A DNA stretch of 5,120 nucleotides, from NCBI GenBank assembly GCA_030054245.1, contig JASGCH010000121.1, positions 1-5,120 on the forward strand, in the 5' to 3' direction. Shown here one piece after another: positions 1-5,120 of this stretch. Position numbers and translations under genes: made by a program. This DNA is from Gammaproteobacteria bacterium (GTDB lineage Bacteria > Pseudomonadota > Gammaproteobacteria > Burkholderiales > Burkholderiaceae_C). Every line of letters starts with the position of its first letter. Positions within the stretch are counted from its first letter, which is position 1. Under the pieces are notes generated by a model, which did not search any database, was not told the origin of the DNA, and saw nothing but the letters and a program-made list of their open reading frames with translations.

Positions 1-119
1 TAAATCGCCATTTTCAGCCGGTTGTTAACAGGCAACGCCGTAAATCGCCATTTTCAGCTGGTTTTAACAGGTAACGCCGTAAATCGCCATTTTCAAGCCG
101 GTTGTTTTTAGGTACCGCC
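1..119. repeat. Three tandem copies of a 39-40 bp repeat, running off the left edge
   Basis: Three consecutive units begin with TAAATCGCCATTTTCA at positions 1, 41 and 80 and end in a GCCG- or GCC-type tail, at about 40, 79 and 119. The units are 40, 39 and 40 bases long and differ by a few substitutions and single-base indels. Unit 1 contains the 8-base palindrome TGTTAACA, which is degraded in units 2 and 3. Since 39 and 40 are not both multiples of three, the array cannot keep a reading frame and is not a coding repeat. The copies adjoin without spacers, so this is not a CRISPR array. The third unit overlaps the 3' end of the gloC-like gene, whose stop codon is at 108-110. The array probably continues to the left of the window. 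Confidence 0.9.
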
Positions 120-746
120 TACATACGGATTATACCGTCGCTCATGCCCAAAACTACTCTCACCTCCATGGCCAGAAATAAAGATGGTTTCGTCCCCCAA
201 ACACCACAATTTATTTTTGATGCTGGAGATCAAAGTGTCGTAGTCTCCTCTAGGAAAATCCGTACGACCTATGCTGCCAGCAAATAAAACATCACCCACA
301 AAGGCTCGACCCATGTCTTTGGAATAAAAAATAACATGACCCGGTGTATGTCCGGGGCAATGACGAACGCTAAAGGTATAGGCGCCTAAGCTCACGGTAT
401 CTTGGTCGTATAACCAGCGCGTAGGAACAAAAGCCCGAGCTTCAGGAAAGCCATAGGTATGCGCCTGTTCGGGTAAAAGGTCAATCCAAAATTGTTCGTC
501 TGGGTGAGGACCATAAATCGGCAAGGAGTAAGTCTCAGCTAGGGTGGCCACTCCACTGGCGTGGTCTAAATGGGCATGCGTGACCCAAATCTGTTGGAGT
601 TGGAGTTGGTTTTTGTGGATAAAGCCCATAAGAGTCGGTATATCCCCACCTGGGTCTATGATGCTGGCGACCCGGGTATCCTCACACCAGATGATAGAAC
701 AATTTTGTTGAAACGGGGTAACAGGTATAGATTGGTAACGCAACAT
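108..746 (-). CDS. gloC: GloC/YcbL-type metallo-beta-lactamase fold hydrolase (probable glyoxalase II)
   Basis: This 212-residue protein belongs to the metallo-beta-lactamase fold and resembles E. coli YcbL/GloC, which hydrolyses S-lactoylglutathione to D-lactate and glutathione in cytosolic methylglyoxal detoxification. The dinuclear metal site is complete: THAHLDH gives H57, H59, D61 and H62, CPGHTPGH gives H133, GDVLF gives D152 and SGHG gives H193. The family signature GRTDFPRGD lies at 160-168. The length matches the E. coli protein (about 215 residues), and it lacks the longer C-terminal substrate-binding domain of classical GloB. I chose the ATG at 744-746 because MLRYQSIPVTPFQQNC aligns with the N-terminus of the family. 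An in-frame ATG at 822-824 and a TTG at 849-851 lie upstream, but they would add unrelated residues and the TTG would overlap the previous gene. The stop codon lies inside the tandem repeat array. The glyoxalase II role is inferred from similarity; another thioester substrate is possible. Confidence 0.9.
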   Translation of the reverse strand: MLRYQSIPVTPFQQNCSIIWCEDTRVASIIDPGGDIPTLMGFIHKNQLQLQQIWVTHAHLDHASGVATLAETYSLPIYGPHPDEQFWIDLLPEQAHTYGFPEARAFVPTRWLYDQDTVSLGAYTFSVRHCPGHTPGHVIFYSKDMGRAFVGDVLFAGSIGRTDFPRGDYDTLISSIKNKLWCLGDETIFISGHGGESSFGHERRYNPYVGGT

Positions 747-798
747 AAAGAAGTCAAAAGTCTCTGGGTAAAGGATCGTTGGAGCAACAGTCTTATTA

Positions 799-1269
799 TC
801 ACGCCGATGGAGCTTGGCATACATCCACCCAAAGAGCTTGGGTAAGTTCAACCAATAACTGCGGGCTTATGCGTACAGCAGTGTTGGTGGCACCCGCGGC
901 GGGAATAACTTCAGGGAAAGTCGTTAAAGAAATGTCTGCGTAAATCGGCAGGGGTTGGCTTAAACCAAACGGGCAAACACCCCCTACTGGATGACCGGTT
1001 AAAACTTCGACTTCTTCTAAGGGCAACATTTTGCCTTTGCCAAATTGGGTCGTAAACTTTTTATTCTCCACTTTGTAATCTCCCCGGATGACCACCAAAA
1101 TAACCGACTGATTTTTTAAGCGAAAAGCCAAAGTTTTAGCGATCATGCCCGGCACGACGCCAAACGCCAAAGCGGCTAAGTCCACGGTAGAAGTTTCGAC
1201 TTCTTTGTAGATCACGCGAATCGCTGGATAATGGGTGGCAAAAAATTGTTCGACCGAGCTTACTGACAT
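799..1269 (-). CDS. YbaK/EbsC-family aminoacyl-tRNA deacylase (INS-domain trans-editing protein)
   Basis: This is a 156-residue single-domain protein of the YbaK/ProX family. These are free-standing relatives of the prolyl-tRNA synthetase insertion domain that hydrolyse mischarged tRNAs in the cytosol. The conserved family lysine is K45 in IAKTLAF. The substrate-pocket motif GHPVGGVCPFGL occupies 92-103, and AAGATNTAVRISP at 124-136 matches the usual C-terminal GxxNTxVxIxP-type block. The length is typical and nothing is truncated. The ATG at 1267-1269 is 15 bases after the xthA stop codon, which supports cotranscription. The GGVCPFG form of the pocket differs from the E. coli YbaK form as I recall it, so I do not assign the Cys-tRNA(Pro) specificity of YbaK or any other specific substrate. 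The family call is firm; the substrate is not. Confidence 0.9.
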   Translation of the reverse strand: MSVSSVEQFFATHYPAIRVIYKEVETSTVDLAALAFGVVPGMIAKTLAFRLKNQSVILVVIRGDYKVENKKFTTQFGKGKMLPLEEVEVLTGHPVGGVCPFGLSQPLPIYADISLTTFPEVIPAAGATNTAVRISPQLLVELTQALWVDVCQAPSA

Positions 1270-1284
1270 AAGGTTACACGACTC

Positions 1285-2064
1285 TTAAAAAAATGCTTGA
1301 GCGTAGTCAATCACCAAAGGTGCGTGATCGCTAAATTTTTGATCTTTGAAGACCGACGCGCTTTGGGCGCCTTGTGCCATAGCATGAGAGGCCACTTGCA
1401 AATCAATACGCCAACCTACATTGTTGGCATAAGCTTGCCCACGGTTGCTCCACCAAGTATAGCCCTCCCCCGTAGCCAGTGGGTACAAGTGGCGGTAAAC
1501 ATCCACCCAGCCGAGTGCATAAACCGAAGATAGCCAAGCTCTTTCTTCAGGCAAGAAGCCAGAATTTTTTTGATTACCTTGCCAGTTTTTTAAGTCGTCT
1601 TTGGTGTGTGCCATATTCCAATCGCCACACAAAACACAAGGCAGGGGGTCTTGCAATAATTTTTCCAATATGGGAAAAATCACCTGCAAAAATAAAAATT
1701 TATCAGCTTGCTTGTCGGCCGAAGCTGAACCCGATGGAAAATACATATTCACCACCCGAAAATTGGCAAAATCAACTTGTAAATAACGACCTTGGGCATC
1801 AAATTGTGGGTTGCCAAATCCGTATTGTACCTTTTGTGCCGGATGTTTGCTATAAATACCGACGCCAGCATAGCCTTTTTTTTCGGCTGGAAAGAAATAA
1901 GGTGTATAACCAGCCAGTTCTTTGGCAACCAAAGGAATATCCTCCAACTGAGCTTTGATTTCTTGTAAGCAGACGATATCCGATGAACTTCTGCTTAACC
2001 ACTCGAGGAACCCTTTGGTGGTGGCCGAGCGAATACCGTTGACATTGGCAGAAACGATACGCAT
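1285..2064 (-). CDS. xthA: Exodeoxyribonuclease III (AP endonuclease, ExoIII family)
   Basis: This 259-residue protein of the endonuclease/exonuclease/phosphatase fold cleaves DNA at abasic sites and removes 3' blocking groups in base excision repair; E. coli ExoIII also has 3'-5' exonuclease activity. The catalytic set is complete: N7 in SANVNGIR, E35 in CLQEIK, Y108 in VNMYFPSG, D148 and N150 in CGDWNMAHT, D221 in WRIDLQ, and D246-H247 in FSDHAPL. The block GFLPEERAWL at 169-178 is typical of ExoIII. The length is close to the usual 255-270 residues. The ATG at 2062-2064 begins exactly at the conserved N-terminus MRIVSANVNGIRS. It starts only 3 bases after the trpA stop codon, so translation is probably coupled to trpA. 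No separate promoter is apparent. Confidence 0.96.
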   Translation of the reverse strand: MRIVSANVNGIRSATTKGFLEWLSRSSSDIVCLQEIKAQLEDIPLVAKELAGYTPYFFPAEKKGYAGVGIYSKHPAQKVQYGFGNPQFDAQGRYLQVDFANFRVVNMYFPSGSASADKQADKFLFLQVIFPILEKLLQDPLPCVLCGDWNMAHTKDDLKNWQGNQKNSGFLPEERAWLSSVYALGWVDVYRHLYPLATGEGYTWWSNRGQAYANNVGWRIDLQVASHAMAQGAQSASVFKDQKFSDHAPLVIDYAQAFF

Positions 2065-2067
2065 ATT

Positions 2068-2874
2068 TTAATCTAAAAGTTGACGGACGGTTTGTACCCA
2101 GTTTTTGCATAATTGGTAGTAAGGGGGGTCTGAGTTCGATGCAAGCAACCCCTCCTCCAACAACTCTATCAGTCTGGAGCCAATCACCACCCCATCTGCA
2201 CAAGCCGCCACTTGTTGTGCCTGTTGGGGTTCGCGAATGCCAAAACCCACTAAAATCGGTAAAGCCGTAGCTTGACGAATGTCGCTGACTTTGGCGTGGA
2301 TTTCAGTGATGTCTTGGACGCTAGCACCTGTAACCCCTCTCATAGAGACATAATATACAAATCCAGTAGCCAACTTGGCCACTGAAACAATACTTTCAGG
2401 TGAACTCGTCGGTGCTAAAAGAAAAATCAGATCCAAGCCTTGGGCAAGGTGAGCAATTTTTGCCATTTCGTTTGGAGGATAATCAACCAACAACAAACCG
2501 TCGACACCCACGGCACGAGCTTTATCCATAAACGCGCCAGGATAATGTGTTAAATCGTAATGTTCCAGCGAATTGGCGTAACCCATCAACAACACGGGGA
2601 CTTGGCTAGAATACTGACGAAACTGTTCAACGGTGGCAAAGACATGGTTCAAAGTAATGCCTCTTTCAATAGCAGTTTGTCCAGCTCTTTGAATCACCAC
2701 GCCGTCAGCCATAGGGTCGCTAAAAGGAATACCTAATTCAAACATATCAACTCCAGCTTGGTGGAGTTGTTTCATCACCTCAACACTATCGGGTTGGGGA
2801 TAACCTGTCATCAAATAAGCTACCAGAGCTTTTCGTTGTTGTAAACTTTTAAGAACTGAAGTAATCCGCGACAT
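2068..2874 (-). CDS. trpA: Tryptophan synthase alpha subunit
   Basis: This 268-residue TIM-barrel protein cleaves indole-3-glycerol phosphate to indole and glyceraldehyde-3-phosphate and passes indole through a tunnel to TrpB. The two catalytic acids are present: E46 in FELGIPFSDP and D57 in MADGVVIQ, matching E49 and D60 of E. coli. The substrate-phosphate region includes YYVSMRGVTGAS at 174-185, VGFGI at 209-213 and VVIGSRLI at 229-236. The YYVS-x-x-GVTGA form is like that seen in beta-proteobacterial and xanthomonad TrpA, rather than the enteric form. The ATG at 2872-2874 fits the normal start of the family. The gene lies 29 bases after trpB and 3 bases before xthA. No accD follows it, unlike the common beta-proteobacterial order. 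Confidence 0.97.
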   Translation of the reverse strand: MSRITSVLKSLQQRKALVAYLMTGYPQPDSVEVMKQLHQAGVDMFELGIPFSDPMADGVVIQRAGQTAIERGITLNHVFATVEQFRQYSSQVPVLLMGYANSLEHYDLTHYPGAFMDKARAVGVDGLLLVDYPPNEMAKIAHLAQGLDLIFLLAPTSSPESIVSVAKLATGFVYYVSMRGVTGASVQDITEIHAKVSDIRQATALPILVGFGIREPQQAQQVAACADGVVIGSRLIELLEEGLLASNSDPPYYQLCKNWVQTVRQLLD

Positions 2875-2903
2875 AAAAATGAATAGATAAAAAGTTGCTA
2901 GCC

Positions 2904-4094
2904 TTACTGGTAACTCAATACAGTTGCCAAATCCTTGTCACCTCGACCGGACAAGCAGACTAAAATAGACTGGTCCCGGCGCAAAGTAGGAGCTAGTTTA
3001 AGAGCGTATGCCAAAGCATGGCTAGATTCTAAAGCCGGGATGATGCCTTCAGTTCGGCACAAGCGATGAAAAGCTTGTAGTGCTTCGTCGTCCGTGGCAC
3101 CAAGGTATTGGACTCGTCCAAGTTCCTTGAGATGAGCATGTTCGGGTCCCACTCCAGGGTAATCCAGTCCAGCGCTAATGCTGTGTGTGTCGATGATTTG
3201 CCCATCGTCGTTTTGCAAAATATAAGTACGGTTGCCATGCAAAATGCCTACCGAACCTTTTTGTAAAGAAGCCGCATGGTATGGGGTGTCTAAACCTTTT
3301 CCAGCCGCTTCGACACCGATAAGACGCACCTCTGGATAAGGAATGTAGGGATAAAAAATTCCGATGGCATTGCTACCCCCACCAACACAAGCCAGCACAT
3401 AATCGGGTTGTCCACCCGACAAAAATTTAGGCATTTGAAGCATAGATTCCTGGCCAATAACGCTTTGGAAATGGCGTACCATTTCTGGATAAGGTTGGGG
3501 ACCTGCTACCGTACCGATGATATAGAAGGTATTATCGACATTTTTCACCCAGTCGCGCATAGCCTCGTTGAGTGCATCCTTTAAGGTTTTACTTCCTGAC
3601 TCGACGGGTACCACTTCGGCTCCTAAAATCTGCATTCTTTGTACATTGGGTTGTTGTCTTCGCATATCCTCAGAACCCATATAGACGATACAAGGCAAAT
3701 TATAACGCGCACAAATGGTCGCGGTGGCAACGCCATGTTGACCTGCACCGGTTTCGGCAATCACTCGCGTTTTACCCATGCGCAAAGCCAATAGGGCTTG
3801 CCCTATGGTGTTGTTGATTTTATGGGCCCCCGTATGGTTTAAGTCTTCGCGCTTTAAATAAATTTGTGCACCGCCCATTTCATGACTTAAGCGCTTGGCG
3901 TGATAGATGGGTGTGGGGCGACCCACAAAATGCACCAATTCATCGTGAAATTCGGCTAAAAACTCAGTACTTTTGGCGTATTTTTGAAATGCTAAATGGA
4001 GTTCTCTAAGCGGTAAAGACAAAGTTTCACTCGCAAAACTTCCACCAAATTGTCCAAAATGACCGTCTGTGTTAGGTTGTTGATAGGTGTGCAT
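2904..4094 (-). CDS. trpB: Tryptophan synthase beta subunit (TrpB1 type)
   Basis: This 396-residue PLP enzyme condenses indole with L-serine to give L-tryptophan in the alpha2-beta2 complex with TrpA. The PLP-binding lysine is K92 in LNHTGAHKINN. The catalytic glutamate is E114 in AETGAGQHG. The phosphate-binding loop GGGSNA lies at 238-243, the COMM-domain aspartate of AGLDYPGVGPEHA is D311, and the cofactor-ring serine of LSGRGDKD is S382. I start at the ATG at 4092-4094 because MHTYQQPNTDGHFGQFGGSF matches the usual TrpB N-terminus. The frame stays open for 35 more codons to a TTG at 4197-4199, but that extension has no family similarity and falls in the hairpin-rich spacer. It is the first gene of the trpB-trpA-xthA-ybaK-gloC series, so its promoter should lie in the spacer or farther upstream. 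Confidence 0.97.
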   Translation of the reverse strand: MHTYQQPNTDGHFGQFGGSFASETLSLPLRELHLAFQKYAKSTEFLAEFHDELVHFVGRPTPIYHAKRLSHEMGGAQIYLKREDLNHTGAHKINNTIGQALLALRMGKTRVIAETGAGQHGVATATICARYNLPCIVYMGSEDMRRQQPNVQRMQILGAEVVPVESGSKTLKDALNEAMRDWVKNVDNTFYIIGTVAGPQPYPEMVRHFQSVIGQESMLQMPKFLSGGQPDYVLACVGGGSNAIGIFYPYIPYPEVRLIGVEAAGKGLDTPYHAASLQKGSVGILHGNRTYILQNDDGQIIDTHSISAGLDYPGVGPEHAHLKELGRVQYLGATDDEALQAFHRLCRTEGIIPALESSHALAYALKLAPTLRRDQSILVCLSGRGDKDLATVLSYQ

Positions 4095-4183
4095 AATTAA
4101 AATAATAGGACACTGCGGAACATGGTGATTTAAAGACTGCGGCACCATCGGCTGGTCCCCGCGACTGCACCTCCGCGAGCTAC

Positions 4184-4208
4184 TCTCGCATAGACTCAAT
4201 ATGCGAGA
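4184..4208. other. Perfect 9-bp stem-loop in the trpB upstream region
   Basis: TCTCGCATA at 4184-4192 and TATGCGAGA at 4200-4208 are perfect complements separated by a 7-base loop. On the minus strand, a further CTA/TAG pairing outside a small internal loop would lengthen the stem. No T-run follows on either strand, so it does not look like an intrinsic terminator. It could be part of a leader RNA or a protein-binding palindrome. Confidence 0.7.
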
Positions 4209-4323
4209 TCATAGAACGCCCACCATGATCGTCTTCGGATATGAGGCTGGAGGCGAACTTCAGCCTTGCAATTACGGCAGATCAGCAAGCTCGTGCAACG
4301 GCCTAAGTCTGTGGCCACCCTGT

Positions 4324-4355
4324 AACTTGTTCCTTTACTCGAGCAAAGGCAAGCT
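4324..4355 (-). other. Two-part stem-loop with G-U pairs on the minus strand
   Basis: Read on the minus strand, an outer stem AGCUUG/CAAGUU (one G-U pair) encloses an inner stem CCUUU/AAAGG, which is closed by a G-U pair over the hexamer loop CUCGAG. A two-base AA bulge lies on the 3' side. On the plus strand both G-U pairs would be A-C mismatches, so the fold favours a minus-strand transcript, the same direction as trpB. Confidence 0.55.
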
Positions 4356-4372
4356 CCCGCTAACATACATCA

Positions 4373-4406
4373 TCGGATCAAGTAGCAAAATGCCAACTCG
4401 ATCCGA
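4373..4406 (-). other. 11-bp stem-loop shortly after the acnB stop codon
   Basis: On the minus strand UCGGAUCGAGU pairs with ACUUGAUCCGA, with ten Watson-Crick pairs and one G-U pair. The 12-base loop contains a further GCA/UGC mini-stem. It lies 29 bases after the acnB stop codon. It lacks a following U-run, so it is not a canonical terminator, although it could protect the acnB mRNA 3' end or open a downstream structured RNA. Confidence 0.6.
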
Positions 4407-4435
4407 GCTACAGATGCGGATATTGGGCAGTTTTT

Positions 4436-5120
4436 CTAATGAGCGGCAGTTTCAGCAAAGCGCGCCACTTGGTCAAAATTCAAGTAACGATAAATGTCAT
4501 CTTTTTTAGGCTGTAATTTTTCAGTATAAGTGAGGTACTGATCTACATTTGGGATTTTTCCTAGCAAGGCGCAAACTGCGGCCAATTCTGCGGAACTCAA
4601 AAAAACTTGTGCGTCTTTGCCCATACGATTGGGAAAATTGCGTGTACTGGTAGAGACCACGGTCGCACCATCACGCACCCGTGCTTGATTTCCCATACAT
4701 AGAGAGCACCCGGGAATTTCTAAACGAGCGCCATTGTGACCAAAATCTGCGTAAACCCCTTCTTCCATAAGCTCAGAGGCATCCATTTTGGTGGGTGGCA
4801 CCACCCACAAACGCGTTGGTAAATTGGCATGGCCTTTTAAAATTTGTGCTGCGGCACGAAAATGCCCTATATTGGTCATGCAAGAGCCAATAAAAACTTC
4901 ATCAATAGGTCTGCCAGCTACTTCAGATAAAAATCGCACATCGTCCGGATCATTCGGACAAGCTAAAATCGGTTCCTTGATGGTGGTCAAGTCGATGTCA
5001 ATGACTGCGGCATAGTGTGCGTGGTCATCGGCTTTTAACAAGACGGGAGACTTTAACCATTTTTTTTGTGCGTCGATTCTTCTTTGCAAGGTTTTGGCGT
5101 CCTCATAACCCTCTTTGATC
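4436..5120 (-). CDS. acnB: Aconitate hydratase B, C-terminal part (5' end outside the window)
   Basis: This is the C-terminal portion, about 227 residues of an expected 850-870, of the bifunctional aconitase B. The enzyme interconverts citrate and isocitrate in the TCA cycle and in its relatives also hydrates 2-methyl-cis-aconitate. The reading frame is open to the right edge at 5120, where it reads IKEGYEDAKTLQRR, so the gene is cut by the window rather than truncated. The three [4Fe-4S] cysteines are present: one in FIGSCMTNIGHFRAA (codon at 4880-4882) and two in PGCSLCMGNQ (codons at 4706-4708 and 4697-4699). The strings ACPNDPDD and STSTRNFPNRMG are hallmarks of the B type. The protein ends normally after RYLNFDQVARFAETAAH with TAG at 4436-4438. 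No intrinsic terminator follows, so read-through towards trpB is possible. Confidence 0.97.
   Translation of the reverse strand, partial: IKEGYEDAKTLQRRIDAQKKWLKSPVLLKADDHAHYAAVIDIDLTTIKEPILACPNDPDDVRFLSEVAGRPIDEVFIGSCMTNIGHFRAAAQILKGHANLPTRLWVVPPTKMDASELMEEGVYADFGHNGARLEIPGCSLCMGNQARVRDGATVVSTSTRNFPNRMGKDAQVFLSSAELAAVCALLGKIPNVDQYLTYTEKLQPKKDDIYRYLNFDQVARFAETAAH

Larger units (their letters stand above)
4095..4435 (-). other. Hairpin-rich acnB-trpB spacer; possible structured leader RNA or small RNA
   Basis: No convincing gene lies in these 341 bases. A hand count gives 156 G+C in the 295 bases from 4141 to 4435 (53 percent), above the flanking coding DNA. Inverted repeats, listed in plus-strand positions, are: 4373-4383 with 4396-4406; 4350-4355 with 4324-4329, enclosing 4332-4337 with 4344-4349; 4300-4303 with 4313-4316; 4244-4249 with 4261-4266; 4184-4192 with 4200-4208; and 4158-4163 with 4174-4179. 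In the first, second and last groups the imperfect positions are G-U pairs in a minus-strand transcript but A-C mismatches in a plus-strand one. I see no tRNA, tmRNA, RNase P or SRP RNA signature, no tryptophan-rich leader peptide and no hairpin followed by a run of U. The only promoter-like element is a TATTAT close to the trpB start, without a good -35 partner. A leader RNA is an inference. Confidence 0.4.

Noticed and set aside
1..119. CRISPR array
   Set aside because: The repeat units adjoin directly without unique spacers, and no cas gene is present.
778..788. Small inverted repeat GTTG/CAAC between the ybaK-like gene and gloC
   Set aside because: A four-base stem with a three-base loop is expected by chance, and no T-run follows it.
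1479..1958. 159-codon open frame on the plus strand opposite xthA
   Set aside because: It is antisense to a complete exonuclease III gene with all catalytic residues and shows no domain of its own.
1850..2203. 117-codon minus-strand frame across the trpA-xthA junction
   Set aside because: It is an out-of-frame shadow of two well-supported genes with no protein-family features.
4180..4191. Twelve bases (minus strand ATGCGAGAGTAG) identical to the 3' part of bacterial 5S rRNA
   Set aside because: The rest does not fit: there is no complementary 5' end for helix I, no loop E arrangement, and the bases form a different, fully paired stem with the sequence before them.
4095..4199. N-terminal extension of TrpB by 35 residues from a TTG start
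   Set aside because: The extension is unlike any TrpB N-terminus, begins at a TTG without a ribosome-binding site, and the ATG at 4092-4094 fits the family exactly.
4373..4406. Rho-independent terminator for acnB
   Set aside because: The stem is good, but the bases following it on the minus strand (TGATGTATG) contain no T-tract.
4095..4435. Classical trp attenuator with leader peptide
   Set aside because: The short frames in the spacer (such as MYVSGSLPLLE, MVGVL and MFRSVLLF) contain no tryptophan codons, and no hairpin is followed by a U-run.
4201..4509. 102-codon open frame on the plus strand
   Set aside because: It runs antisense into the acnB 3' end, has no recognisable domain, and most of its length lies in the hairpin-rich spacer.

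Overview
The window holds six protein-coding genes, all on the minus strand. The proteins look like those of a Pseudomonadota bacterium on the beta/gamma side: a B-type aconitase, a GloC/YcbL-type glyoxalase II, a classical TrpB1/TrpA pair and a bacterial exonuclease III. I cannot name the genus. Coding GC is in the mid-40s percent by hand counts of short stretches.

Reading in the direction of transcription (right to left): the window opens inside acnB (5120-4436), of which only the C-terminal 227 or so residues are present. A 341-base spacer without a convincing gene follows (4435-4095). Then comes a compact series: trpB (4094-2904), trpA (2874-2068), xthA (2064-1285), a YbaK/EbsC-family tRNA-editing protein (1269-799) and a gloC-like metallo-hydrolase (746-108). 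The gaps are 29, 3, 15 and 52 bases, so these five genes probably form one transcription unit. The left end (1-119) carries three tandem copies of a 39-40 base repeat, and the last copy contains the gloC stop codon.

TrpA and TrpB together form tryptophan synthase. No other trp gene lies in the window. Instead the pair is followed by a DNA-repair nuclease, a tRNA proofreading factor and a detoxification hydrolase, which looks like a housekeeping unit assembled by rearrangement rather than one pathway. All recognisable catalytic residues are intact, so none of the genes looks like a pseudogene.

The least explained part is the acnB-trpB spacer. It is more GC-rich than the neighbouring coding DNA, contains at least five stem-loops, and in several of them the imperfect positions become G-U pairs only if the minus strand is transcribed. 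This suggests a structured leader of the trpB unit or a separate small RNA. I recognise no known RNA family in it. A second general oddity is that none of the five complete genes has a clear Shine-Dalgarno sequence.
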